Origin: Zipacnadum sp036504235
GTDB lineage: Bacteria > Armatimonadota > Zipacnadia > Zipacnadales > Zipacnadaceae
NCBI GenBank assembly: GCA_036504235.1
Contig: DASXVN010000031.1
Coordinates: 1-64,000 of the forward strand
Direction: 5' to 3'
Length of the DNA stretch: 64,000 bases
The translations under genes were made by a program, and so were the position numbers. The stretch's first letter is position 1. The number at the start of each line of letters is the position of its first letter. Of this stretch, positions 42,276 through 50,318 are shown one piece after another. Below the pieces are notes generated by a model. It did no database searches. It saw nothing but the letters and a program-made list of their open reading frames with translations, and was not told where the DNA came from.

Positions 42276-42766
42276 CGCTGCGACAGTGTCCAGGCCAACA
42301 ACGCCGCCAGGCCGCCCAGCGCGACCGCCCCCACGCACAACCAGAAAAGCGCCTTCCAGAGGGTCCTAACCCAAGAGGCCTGACCGGCCTCGAAAGCCTC
42401 GATCTCCTGCGCGTGCGTGGCCCGCATTAGCGCCATCGCCAGGAAGAACCCCAGGGCCGCCCCCCCGAGGGGAACGTACGCCTGCTCCAGACGGCCCCCC
42501 TGCCACACGGCGATTGTGCCGCCGACGAAGAGGAGGGTCCAGAGCGACAGGCTAGCGACGAAACGCGTGTCCTCCTCGGCTCGCGGCAACAGTCGCTTCA
42601 TCACCGAGGGGACCGCCAGCACCAGGAGTAACGCGCCCGCGCTGAGGCCGAAGAGAGCAAGGCGGTACGTCAGGGGCCTGTCGAGATCCACAAGCAAGCT
42701 CATGGCGGCCAACACGACCAGGGCGAGACCCGACAGACCCCGGAGACCGAAACGCGTAGATACCAC
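42272..42766 (-). CDS. Hypothetical four-helix membrane protein
   Basis: The 164-residue protein has four predicted helices (about 10-26, 34-52, 73-110 and 138-160) and no recognised domain. The GTG at 42766 directly abuts GAGAGG, which is too close for good initiation, so the true start may be the ATG 21 codons later. It lies 30 bp after the SPFH gene in the same direction. Its end is next to an orphan zinc ribbon in another frame, suggesting it may once have been a membrane/zinc-ribbon protein. Confidence 0.55.
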   Translation of the reverse strand: MVSTRFGLRGLSGLALVVLAAMSLLVDLDRPLTYRLALFGLSAGALLLVLAVPSVMKRLLPRAEEDTRFVASLSLWTLLFVGGTIAVWQGGRLEQAYVPLGGAALGFFLAMALMRATHAQEIEAFEAGQASWVRTLWKALFWLCVGAVALGGLAALLAWTLSQR

Positions 42767-42796
42767 CCTCTCTACTCACGTACCTCAGTTCCCGCC

Positions 42797-43864
42797 TCAG
42801 GCCGGCTTGCCGCAGGCGGGGCAGAACTTCGCGCCCGCGGGCAGTTCCGCGCCGCAGGTGCAGGTCGCGGCCTCCAAGCTCGCGCCGCAGTTGGGACAGA
42901 ACTTCGCCCCCGCCGGCACCGCCTGGTGGCACTGCGGGCAGGTAGGCCCCACCGGCGAGACGCCGGTGCCACTGGGAGCGGGAGCCGCGGGCTGGTCCCC
43001 GCCCTTGAAGGCGTCCCGCATGGCTTCCATCATCGCGCCGCCCATGGCCACGCCGGCGCCCAGGCCCGCGCCTAGACCGGCCGTGGAGCCCGCGCCGCCG
43101 CCCGTCCCCCCGGCCTGCGGCATCTCGCCGATCGCCTGGGCGGTGCGGTACTGGAGGAACTGGCGCATGTCGCCGACGCCCTTCATGGAGGCGCGCTGGT
43201 CCAGCATCTGCGCGACTTCCTCCGGCGGGGTGATGGCCTCGATCAGGAAGTCGTCCAGCTCAATTCCGTAGCGGCTGAAGTCCTCGCTCAGGCGCGCCTT
43301 GGCCGCCACGCCCAACTCATTGTAGTGCTGCGCCAGGTCCAGGATGGAGGTCAGCGTCTGGCCCAGGACATCGGTAAAGCGGGTGACGATGAAGTTGCGC
43401 AGCCACTCCATGGCCTGGTCCTGCGTGTAGATGTGCTCGGTGCCGACGACCATGTTCACGAACAGTTGCGGCTGCGTGATGCGCATGGTGTAGGCGCCAT
43501 AGGAGCGCAGACGCACGAAGTCCAGTTCCTTGTCGCGGAACAGAATCGGTTCGGGCGTGCCCCACTTCATGTCGGTCATGACCCGCATGTTGACGAAGTA
43601 GACCTCGGCCTGGAAGGGGGTGTCGCCGCCGAAGGGCGCGGCGATCAGCGTCTGGAGCAGGGGTAAGTTGAGCGTGGTCAGAGTGTGGCGACCGGGGCCG
43701 AAGACGTCCAGGGCCTGGCCATCGCGGAAGAAGACCGCGGCCTGACTCTCGCGCACGGTGAGCTGCGCGCCCAGCGAGACGTTGCCCGGCCCGTCCTGCG
43801 GCCAGCGCTGCACCAGGACCTGCCCGGATTCGTCAGTCCATTCGATAGTCTGCAAAATTGCCAT
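42797..43864 (-). CDS. SPFH-domain protein with C-terminal double zinc ribbon (YdjI-like)
   Basis: The 355-residue protein starts with an SPFH/Band 7-type domain of the YdjI/virion-core-like group (about 1-225: VRESQAAVFFRDGQALDVFGPGRHTLTT). A Gly/Ala-rich membrane-like stretch follows (250-290), then two zinc ribbons (CPQCHQAVPAGAKFCPNCG and CTCGAELPAGAKFCPACG). It may form a membrane scaffold involved in envelope stress (inference from the family). Between the Gly-rich part and the ribbons, GTGVSPVGP is encoded by the same 22-bp repeat found between genes elsewhere in the window. Upstream is a coiled-coil gene in the same direction. Confidence 0.83.
   Translation of the reverse strand: MAILQTIEWTDESGQVLVQRWPQDGPGNVSLGAQLTVRESQAAVFFRDGQALDVFGPGRHTLTTLNLPLLQTLIAAPFGGDTPFQAEVYFVNMRVMTDMKWGTPEPILFRDKELDFVRLRSYGAYTMRITQPQLFVNMVVGTEHIYTQDQAMEWLRNFIVTRFTDVLGQTLTSILDLAQHYNELGVAAKARLSEDFSRYGIELDDFLIEAITPPEEVAQMLDQRASMKGVGDMRQFLQYRTAQAIGEMPQAGGTGGGAGSTAGLGAGLGAGVAMGGAMMEAMRDAFKGGDQPAAPAPSGTGVSPVGPTCPQCHQAVPAGAKFCPNCGASLEAATCTCGAELPAGAKFCPACGKPA
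42951..42972 (-). repeat. GGCGAGACGCC repeat inserted in frame inside the SPFH gene
   Basis: ACCGGCGAGACGCCGGT plus GCCAC is identical to the intergenic copies at 1491-1512 and 4564-4585. On the minus strand it encodes GTGVSPV in the linker between the Gly-rich segment and the zinc ribbons, without breaking the frame. Confidence 0.8.
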
Positions 43865-43913
43865 TTGTTAGCCTCCCCGACAGAGAATCTCTCGCTGCGC
43901 GTCGCTTTCCTCG

Positions 43914-43935
43914 ACGGGCGAGACGCCCGTCCTAC
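43914..43935. repeat. Variant copy of the GGCGAGACGCC repeat
   Basis: ACGGGCGAGACGCCCGT plus CCTAC sits in the 75-bp gap between the coiled-coil gene and the SPFH gene. Both arms changed together (CC to GG side, GG to CC side) so the palindrome is kept, which argues that the hairpin itself is selected. Confidence 0.65.
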
Positions 43936-43939
43936 CGGC

Positions 43940-44458
43940 TTACGGAACCAGGTTCGCGGTGATCTCGCCGCGGTGGTCGAGGGCGCTCTTGAGCCGCTCG
44001 ATCTGCTCGCCGACTGCCGCCATTTTTGCGGTTAGGTCCGCGTCGGTCGCCGTCGCCAGGTCCTGCACGGCACTGTCAATCGCCACGACTTCCTCGCGCA
44101 TTTTCAGGTCGTAGTCGTAGAGGGCGTCCAGTTCCGGCTCCTTGATTTTCACGGCGTCGAACCAGCCGGAGTAGCCGTAGTCGGCGAAGCGGACCTGGTC
44201 GCGGACCAGCCGCAACCGGCCTACCAGTCGGTCCAGGGGGTCCAGTTGGTCGAGTTTTCCGGCGTCTGCCCAAGCTGTGACCACCTGCTGCGCCCGGGCC
44301 AGCACGTCGTCAAGCAGGCCTACCAGGTGCTCGCGCACTAGCTGATCGGCCTTGCGCCGCAGGCCGAGTTCGCGGTAGCCGGCGAACCCGGGGATGGAGG
44401 CGGTCAGCTTTTGGAGAGAGCCCTCGGCCCCCGTGATGCGTGCTCGCAAATCAGTCAT
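43940..44458 (-). CDS. Hypothetical coiled-coil protein
   Basis: The 172-residue protein is almost wholly helical and charged (MTDLRARITGAEGSLQKLTA..., LDDVLARAQQVVTAWADAGK, AAVGEQIERLKSALDHRG) with no membrane segment. No family is recognised. It precedes the SPFH gene by 75 bp. SPFH proteins of this kind often pair with coiled-coil partners (as PspA/YdjF beside YdjI), so a shared role is plausible. The ATG at 44458 has GGGAGGG 5-6 nt upstream and is preferred over earlier in-frame codons that overlap the divergent promoter region. Confidence 0.65.
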   Translation of the reverse strand: MTDLRARITGAEGSLQKLTASIPGFAGYRELGLRRKADQLVREHLVGLLDDVLARAQQVVTAWADAGKLDQLDPLDRLVGRLRLVRDQVRFADYGYSGWFDAVKIKEPELDALYDYDLKMREEVVAIDSAVQDLATATDADLTAKMAAVGEQIERLKSALDHRGEITANLVP

Positions 44459-44628
44459 CGTAACCCTCCCTGAGCCCGAACCGGGGCGCCGCGCCGGCGT
44501 TCCCTGGAGACACTTTCGACTCGCGCGCGCGCTTTCCTGCCTCCCCGCGGAACCGGTCGCAGAAGTGGCGGCTCCCGTGGTGCGCGACCCAGCGGCCGCG
44601 ACGGGGGGAAACCGGGGGGCGAGCTTCC

Positions 44629-44657
44629 TTGACACCGCCTCTTGCGTCTGTTATATT
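44629..44657 (+). promoter_or_regulatory. Consensus sigma70-type promoter
   Basis: TTGACA (44629-44634), a 17-bp spacer and TATATT (44652-44657) form an almost perfect promoter. A start site near 44664 gives a leader of about 50 nt before the zinc-ribbon gene. Confidence 0.88.
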
Positions 44658-44716
44658 CGCGGCGAGTTGGGGCTCTCCCCAGCGCGGTGATTGTGACCCT
44701 GCGCGAGGTGCGAAAG

Positions 44717-45565
44717 ATGGCCGGGGGAAAGTACTGCCCGAAATGCGGCTTCGATAATCCACCCCAACGCGGCGCGTGCCTGATGTGCTACGCCCGACTG
44801 GATCAGACGGGAGGTGGCCGCCAGTGCCCCTCGTGTTCCGCGGAGGTTTCGGCTAGCGCCAGCTTCTGTGGCTCCTGCGGGACCGCGTTGGCGGAAGGCG
44901 TAACCGCCGTGCCCGGCGCCCTGGCCCTGGCGGGCCTGCTGGCGCAGTATGGCGGCGCCGAGGCCGGATACGGCCAGCCGGCGTACCAGGAGGCCGCGGG
45001 CGGCGGTGGCCTCGCCGACGCGGGCGATTTCGACAGCACCTTTGAGTCGGCAGGCGAGATGGCGGCGGTTCCGGCCGCGGCTTATGTCTCCCCGCCCGTC
45101 CAGCCGCTTTCCGAGGCCCCGGCCGCCCCCGCTGCGGCTCCCGCCGAAGAAGAAGAGGAAATGTTTATTCCGCGCGCGCCGGGGCTCGTAGAGACGCCCG
45201 CCGCCGCGCTCCCCACCGATGCGGAGGCAGCCCACGCGGTCGCCGCGGCCACGGCTCCGCCCCCGCCGCCGCCGGAAATTGAAGAGGAGGAGTGGGCTCC
45301 GCCCCCTCCCCCACCCGACACCCTGGCCGCTCCCGCAGCGGCTCCGGCGGCCGCGGAGTTCGCGCCGCCCCCGCCGTTGGACGAGGAGGCTTTTGCGCCC
45401 CCGCCACCGCCCCCGGATGCGCTCAATCTAGAGGAGACTCCGCCTGCTCCCGTCGCCGCTCCGGCGCCGGACGCGGTGGACTTGGGCTCAGCCGCGGACT
45501 TTGACTTCGGGGATTGGGCTCTGGACCTGCCGGAGGAAGAAAAGCCCGAGGACAAGCTCCAGTAG
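44717..45565 (+). CDS. Zinc-ribbon protein with long proline/acidic low-complexity tail
   Basis: The 282-residue protein has two N-terminal zinc ribbons (YCPKCGFDNPPQRGACLMC and CPSCSAEVSASASFCGSCG, residues 6-58). About 220 residues of Ala/Pro/Glu repeats follow, with recurring EEE-x-x-x-PPPPPP units (WAPPPPPPD, FAPPPPLDE, FAPPPPPPD), and the end is acidic. No enzyme domain is visible. It is probably a scaffold or interaction protein. It is divergent from the coiled-coil/SPFH genes and shares the zinc-ribbon type with the SPFH protein. GAGGTG lies 6 nt before the ATG at 44717; earlier in-frame codons overlap the promoter. Confidence 0.72.
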   Translation: MAGGKYCPKCGFDNPPQRGACLMCYARLDQTGGGRQCPSCSAEVSASASFCGSCGTALAEGVTAVPGALALAGLLAQYGGAEAGYGQPAYQEAAGGGGLADAGDFDSTFESAGEMAAVPAAAYVSPPVQPLSEAPAAPAAAPAEEEEEMFIPRAPGLVETPAAALPTDAEAAHAVAAATAPPPPPPEIEEEEWAPPPPPPDTLAAPAAAPAAAEFAPPPPLDEEAFAPPPPPPDALNLEETPPAPVAAPAPDAVDLGSAADFDFGDWALDLPEEEKPEDKLQ

Positions 45566-45604
45566 GACGGGAGCTGCGCCGCCGGACCTCTCAGTATCGC
45601 TTGC

Positions 45605-46282
45605 CTACCTGCGCCGTTGCGCCGCGCGCCACTCTGCCTGCTCGGCCTGCAGTCGGGCAATCTCCGCCATCACCTGATCGGTGATCTCCTGCAACCCCAC
45701 CTTGTGTAGCGGGTCGTCCGCGCGCGTCTCAATCGGCGGCCCGAAACTCACCTGAATCAGCGCCCGGTGCAGGCATTTGGCGTGCGGCGGGAGCAGCAGA
45801 TTGGTGCCCCCCACCGCGCAGGGGATAATCGGCGCCCCGGCGCGCGCGGCAATCAGCGCCGCCCCGCGGCCGCCCGGCTGGAGCGTCCCGTCGGGACTGC
45901 GCCCCCCCTCCGGGAACACCGTCAGCAACTCCCCCTCTTTGAGCAGGTTGACCGCGTGCCGAAAAGCCACTTTATCATCACCCTCCCGGTCCACCGGGAA
46001 GGCGTAGGTGGTGCGGATCAGCCAGTCGAAGATCGGGACCTGGAAGAGTTCTTTCTTGGCAAAATAGTAGGTGCGCCGGGGAAGCGCTGCGCCAATCGCC
46101 GGGGGGTCCATGTAGGAAACGTGGTTGGCGGCGATCAGCGCGCCGCCGCGCAGCGGCACGTGCTCGCGGCCGCACACCCGCCAGCCGCCCGCGCAGTGGA
46201 ACAGCGCCGGAAACAGGGCGGCGCGGGCCAGCGTGTAGTGGGGCCAGGTCCAGGAGCGAACTTTCTGCGGGTCTTTCCTCAC
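45605..46282 (-). CDS. plsC: 1-acyl-sn-glycerol-3-phosphate acyltransferase (PlsC family)
   Basis: The 225-residue protein acylates lysophosphatidic acid in phospholipid synthesis. Family motifs are in order: NHVSYMDPP (H-x4-D), AKKELF, FPEGGRS and the late ALIAARAGAPIIPCAVGGT. A short hydrophobic N-terminus would associate it with the membrane. It overlaps cmk by four bases; cmk-plsC pairs are known in other phyla. It closes the aromatic operon. Similar proteins can act on other acyl acceptors, so the substrate is assumed from the family. Confidence 0.87.
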   Translation of the reverse strand: MRKDPQKVRSWTWPHYTLARAALFPALFHCAGGWRVCGREHVPLRGGALIAANHVSYMDPPAIGAALPRRTYYFAKKELFQVPIFDWLIRTTYAFPVDREGDDKVAFRHAVNLLKEGELLTVFPEGGRSPDGTLQPGGRGAALIAARAGAPIIPCAVGGTNLLLPPHAKCLHRALIQVSFGPPIETRADDPLHKVGLQEITDQVMAEIARLQAEQAEWRAAQRRR

Positions 46283-46974
46283 GCGCTTGCCTCCTGCTCG
46301 GCTGCCCGGACCAACTCCACCAGCAGCGCCACGACCTGGGCCTTTTCCATGCCGTCCGTGACCAGTAGCCGGGCGTCCGCGGCCTGACAGAGGGGCGCCA
46401 CCGCCCGGGTGCTGTCCCGCTCATCCCGCTCCCGCTGCTCGGCCAGGATCTGCTCCAGCGGCCGCTCGACGCCCTGATCGCGCAGTTGCCCCTGCCGCCG
46501 CCGGGCGCGTTCCTCCTCGGAGGCCGTCAGGAAGACCTTGACCTCGGCGTCCGGCAGAACCACCGTGCCGATGTCGCGCCCCTCCATGACCACGCCGCCG
46601 CCGTGCGCCATGGCCCGCTGCGCGGCGACCAGGTGCTCGCGCACGGCCGGGATCGCCGACACCGGGGAGGAGAGATTCCCCACTTCCGGAGTCCGCACCG
46701 CCGCCTCCACGTCATCACCGTCCACGAACAGGTGCTGCTCCGTGCCGACCGGACGGAACTCAAAATGCAACTCGCCGGCCAGCCGCCCGATCGCCTCATC
46801 ATCGCGGCCCAACTGCAGCCCCGCGACCAGCGTGCGGTAGGCAACCGCCCGGTACATCGCACCGGTGTCAATGAAGATGTAGCCGAGGGCCTGCGCCACC
46901 GCGCGGGCAACGCTGCTTTTGCCCGCTCCGGCGGGGCCGTCTACCGCCAGAGTTACGCGCCGGGGATCGCTCAT
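46279..46974 (-). CDS. cmk: Cytidylate kinase
   Basis: The 231-residue enzyme phosphorylates CMP and dCMP. Motifs are VAVDGPAGAGKSSVA-like P-loop (here LAVDGPAGAGKSSVARAVA), IDTGAMYRAVAY, VMEGRDIGTVVLPDAEVKVF, and the RRxxQ lid segment RARRRQGQLRDQG. Length is normal. It overlaps aroA upstream and plsC downstream by four bases each, so the three are translated together. aroA-cmk adjacency is common in bacteria. Confidence 0.95.
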   Translation of the reverse strand: MSDPRRVTLAVDGPAGAGKSSVARAVAQALGYIFIDTGAMYRAVAYRTLVAGLQLGRDDEAIGRLAGELHFEFRPVGTEQHLFVDGDDVEAAVRTPEVGNLSSPVSAIPAVREHLVAAQRAMAHGGGVVMEGRDIGTVVLPDAEVKVFLTASEEERARRRQGQLRDQGVERPLEQILAEQRERDERDSTRAVAPLCQAADARLLVTDGMEKAQVVALLVELVRAAEQEASA

Positions 46975-48278
46975 GCGCTCTCCACCTCGGCCCCCAGGAG
47001 GCGGAGCGCCGGGACGAAATCCGGGAAGGAAGTCGCAATGAACTCGGCCCCCCGGATGACCGTCTCGCCGGTGGCGAGCAGGCCGGCGATGGCCGCCATC
47101 ATGGCGATGCGGTGGTCGCCGTGGCTATCCACCACGCCGCCGCGCAGCGCCTGCGGACCGGGGATGATCAGGCCGTCTTCCGTGACCGTGACCTCCGCGC
47201 CCAGGGCGCGCAGCGCCTCGGCGGTGGTCGCCAGCCGGTCGCTTTCCTTGACCCGCAGCTCCTGCGCGTCGCGGATCACGGTCGTGCCCTCCGCCTGAGT
47301 GGCGAGCAGCGCCAGCAGGGGGACCTCGTCGATCAGCGCGGGAATCAGGTCGCCGCCGAACTCCGCCGCGCGCAGGGAGGCCGGGGAGGCGGTCACCGTG
47401 CCCACCGGCTCGCCCGCCACCAGGCGCTCCTCCGAGACGGTCAGGCGGGCGCCCATCTGCTCCAGGGCCTCGCGCAAGCCGGTCCGCGTCGGGTTCAGCA
47501 AGACGTTCTCAACGGTAATAGTGGTCGCCGGGGCCAAGACCCCCGCGACGAGGAAGAAGGCGGCTGAGGAGAAGTCGCCGGGGATGGCGATCTCCTGGCC
47601 GCGCAGGGTCGGCTGGCCCTGCAGGCGGACGGTGAGGCCGTCTACCGCCACGGTCGCGCCAAAGCCGCGCAGCATCCGCTCGGTGTGATCGCGGCTGCGC
47701 GCCGGCTCGGTGACCGCGGTCTCGCCGGGGGCATTGAGGCCGGCCAGCAAGACGGCCGACTTGACCTGGGCGCTGGCGATCGGCGACTGGTAGTGGATAG
47801 CGTGCAGCGGCGCGCCGTGCACCGTCACCGGCGGCGTGGAGCGCGGCCCGCGGGTCTCGACGAACGCGCCCATCTCCATCAGGGGCCGGGCGATGCGGTC
47901 CATGGGCCGGCGGTTGAGCGAGTCGTCGCCCTGCAGGGTGGCCGTGAAGTTCTGCCCGGCGATCACGCCCATCAGCAGGCGCAAGCCCGTGCCGGAGTTG
48001 CCCAGGTCCAGCGGGCAGCCGGGGGTCAGCAGCCCCTGCCGGCCGACGCCCTCCACCCGGAAGGGGTCCTGGCCCCAGTCGGACATCGCGACGCCCATGC
48101 GGTTCAGCGCCAGCGCCGTGTGCCGGCAGTCCTCCGCCTGCAGCAGCCCGTGGATGAGGGTCGGCCCCTCGGCCAGCGCGCCCAGAATCAGCGCTCGGTG
48201 GCTCAGCGATTTGTCTCCCGGCACCCGCAGGCGCACCGGCTCCGGCGACAGGCCCGGGCGTACGCGTAATTCACTCAC
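46971..48278 (-). CDS. aroA: 5-enolpyruvylshikimate-3-phosphate synthase, class II motifs
   Basis: The 435-residue enzyme makes EPSP from shikimate-3-phosphate and phosphoenolpyruvate, the sixth shikimate step. PGDKSLSHRALILGALAEG opens the active site; LGNSGTGLRLLMG, NRRPMDRI and LRVKESDRLATTAEAL follow. All four class II (glyphosate-insensitive) signatures are present: GDKS, SAQVK, RDHTE and NPTR. It overlaps tyrA by eight bases and cmk by four, in the order of the tyrosine/phenylalanine branch. Confidence 0.95.
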   Translation of the reverse strand: MSELRVRPGLSPEPVRLRVPGDKSLSHRALILGALAEGPTLIHGLLQAEDCRHTALALNRMGVAMSDWGQDPFRVEGVGRQGLLTPGCPLDLGNSGTGLRLLMGVIAGQNFTATLQGDDSLNRRPMDRIARPLMEMGAFVETRGPRSTPPVTVHGAPLHAIHYQSPIASAQVKSAVLLAGLNAPGETAVTEPARSRDHTERMLRGFGATVAVDGLTVRLQGQPTLRGQEIAIPGDFSSAAFFLVAGVLAPATTITVENVLLNPTRTGLREALEQMGARLTVSEERLVAGEPVGTVTASPASLRAAEFGGDLIPALIDEVPLLALLATQAEGTTVIRDAQELRVKESDRLATTAEALRALGAEVTVTEDGLIIPGPQALRGGVVDSHGDHRIAMMAAIAGLLATGETVIRGAEFIATSFPDFVPALRLLGAEVESA

Positions 48279-49131
48279 TGGTCTGCATCCTCCCGTGGAA
48301 CTCCCGCGCCTCCGCCAGGGCCGCGACCAGAGCCTCCCGGTCGCCCGCCTCCAGCGCCGTGAGCAGCTCGTCCAGGCACTGCTCCCAGCGGCCGGCGGCC
48401 TCCTGGACGGCCTTGCGGTTAGCCAGCAAGATCTCCGCCCACAGCTCGGGGGAGCTAGCGGCGATCCGCGTGGTGTCGCGCCAGGCGCCGGCGGTGAAGG
48501 GGGCCAGCCGCTCGGGGCTATCCCCCTCGCTCGCCGCCCGGCAGAGCGCCCAGGCCAGTAGGTGCGGCAAGTGCGAAGTCAGCGCCACGCGGCGGTCGTG
48601 CTCCGCGGGGTCCACCAGCACCGGCACCGCGCCCAGCGCCGGCACCAACTCCTGAAGCTGCGCCAGCGCGGCGGGATCGGTGGCGGCGGTGGGGGTCAGA
48701 AAGTAGTGCGCCCCGGCAAAGAGGTCGGGGCTGGCCCAGGCGAGGCCCGCCTGCTCGGACCCGGCCATGGGATGCCCGCCGACGAAGCGCACGCTCGGCG
48801 GAAGGGCCGCCGCGGCGGCGACGATGCCGGCCTTGGCGCTGCCCGCATCGGTGACCAATGCGCCGGGGGCGAGGTGCGGTCCCAGGCTGCCCAGGAGGCT
48901 GACGATGGTGTCCACCGGGGTGGCGAGGTACACCAGGTCCGCGCCCCGGACGGCGGCCGCCGGATCGGCAGTGACCTCGTCGGCAACACCCGCAGCGAGT
49001 GCCAGCCGCCGCGTCTCCGCGGAGCGGGCCACACCGATGATCTCCCGAGCCCAGCCGGCACGGCGAGCCGCGAGGGCGAAGGAGCCCCCGATCAGGCCGA
49101 TGCCAATGATCGCGACGCGGTTAAAGGCCAT
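48271..49131 (-). CDS. tyrA: Prephenate dehydrogenase
   Basis: The 286-residue enzyme oxidises prephenate (or arogenate) for tyrosine synthesis. The Rossmann fold begins VAIIGIGLIGGSFALAARRAG, followed by VYLATPVDTIVSLL, VTDAGSAKAGIV and GGHPMAGSEQAGLAWASPDLF with catalytic His. LTSHLPHLLAWAL and AGAWRDTTRIAASSPELWAEI are in their usual places. No chorismate mutase or ACT domain is fused. It is 17 bp after aroF and overlaps aroA by eight bases. Confidence 0.94.
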   Translation of the reverse strand: MAFNRVAIIGIGLIGGSFALAARRAGWAREIIGVARSAETRRLALAAGVADEVTADPAAAVRGADLVYLATPVDTIVSLLGSLGPHLAPGALVTDAGSAKAGIVAAAAALPPSVRFVGGHPMAGSEQAGLAWASPDLFAGAHYFLTPTAATDPAALAQLQELVPALGAVPVLVDPAEHDRRVALTSHLPHLLAWALCRAASEGDSPERLAPFTAGAWRDTTRIAASSPELWAEILLANRKAVQEAAGRWEQCLDELLTALEAGDREALVAALAEAREFHGRMQTSE

Positions 49132-49148
49132 GAGCGCGCGGTCTCCGC

Positions 49149-50183
49149 CTACTCCGGCTCCGCGTACTGGAGCCCCAGCGCGGTGGCCAGGTTGCGCACT
49201 TGCTCGATCAGCGACTGGAGGCGCTTGGGGGTCAGCGACTGCGGGCCGTCCGAGAGGGCCCGGTCCGGATGCGGGTGCATCTCGATCATCAGCCCGTCCG
49301 CCCCGCCGGCAATCGCGGCCAACGCCATGGGCGGCACCAGCCGGTGCAGGCCGGTAGCGTGGGAGGGATCGGCGATGATGGGCAGATGGGTCTCCAGCTT
49401 GGCGGCGGCCATGCCTGCGAGGTCCAACGTGAAGCGCGTCTCGGTCTCAAAGGTGCGGATGCCGCGCTCGCAGAGGATGACGTCCAGGTTGCCGGCGGCC
49501 ATGATGTATTCCGCGGCGCGCAGCCACTCCTGCACGGTGGCGGCAAAGCCGCGCTTGAGCACTACCGGCTTGCCGGCCGCGCCGGACTCGCGCAGCAGGT
49601 CGTAGTTCTGCATGTTGCGCGCCCCGATCTGCAGGGCGTCAGCGACCGCGGCCACGCCCTCAACCTGCCGCGGGTCCATGACCTCGGTGATGAAGGGCAG
49701 GCCGGTCTCCGCGCGCGCCTGGGCCAGCAACCGAATTCCCTCTTCGCCCAGACCCTGGAAGACGTACGGCGAGGTGCGCGGCTTGTAGGCGCCCCCGCGC
49801 AGCACGGCGGCGCCCGCGTGCTTGGCGGCGCGGGCCGACTCCATCATCTGTTTCTCGGACTCCACCGCGCAGGGCCCGGCGATCACGGCGATATGGCCGC
49901 GCCCGAAGGGCACCTTGCCGATGCGCACGATGCTGGGCTCGGTCGCATGCTCCTGGCTCACCAGCTTGTAGGGGCGCAGAATCGGGACCACGCGCTCGAC
50001 GCCCGCCAGGAGAGCCAACTGCTCGGCCAGCGCTTCCTTCTCCCCCTCCACCGCGCCGATCGCGCCGATCAGGGTGCGCTCCACGCCCTGCGAGAGGTGG
50101 TGCTCGTAGCCGCGCTCGGTAAGCCGCGCCACCACGTTGTCAATGTCCTTCTGCTTAGCGCCGGGCTGCATTACGATGATCAT
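49149..50183 (-). CDS. aroF: 3-deoxy-7-phosphoheptulonate (DAHP) synthase, AroA-I-beta type
   Basis: The 344-residue enzyme performs the first shikimate step. It has the N-terminal ferredoxin-like regulatory domain (about 1-70; MIIVMQPGAKQKDIDNVVA) that carries feedback control in this type. The barrel has AVIAGPCAVESEKQM, LRGGAYKPRTSPYVFQG, QIGARNMQNYDLL, VVLKRGFAATVQEWL and IIADPSHATG. GADGLMIEMHPHPDRALSDGPQSL completes it. GAAAGG lies about 12 nt before the ATG. 135 bp with no clear feature separate it from the UroD-like gene upstream. Confidence 0.95.
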   Translation of the reverse strand: MIIVMQPGAKQKDIDNVVARLTERGYEHHLSQGVERTLIGAIGAVEGEKEALAEQLALLAGVERVVPILRPYKLVSQEHATEPSIVRIGKVPFGRGHIAVIAGPCAVESEKQMMESARAAKHAGAAVLRGGAYKPRTSPYVFQGLGEEGIRLLAQARAETGLPFITEVMDPRQVEGVAAVADALQIGARNMQNYDLLRESGAAGKPVVLKRGFAATVQEWLRAAEYIMAAGNLDVILCERGIRTFETETRFTLDLAGMAAAKLETHLPIIADPSHATGLHRLVPPMALAAIAGGADGLMIEMHPHPDRALSDGPQSLTPKRLQSLIEQVRNLATALGLQYAEPE

Positions 50184-50318
50184 ATTTGCGTCACTGCCTT
50201 TCTCGGGTCAGAATGGGACTGGGAAGTCCGGGGCAGTCTCCACTATCCCGAGCCACCGACACCTCAGATCAACGCTAATCTCAGGCTTACAGCTGGGCTC
50301 AACTGTGCGGCTCTCCCC

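Noticed and set aside
50184..50318. Possible T-box or attenuator before aroF
   Set aside because: No T-box consensus, leader peptide or terminator pair could be found in the 135-bp stretch.
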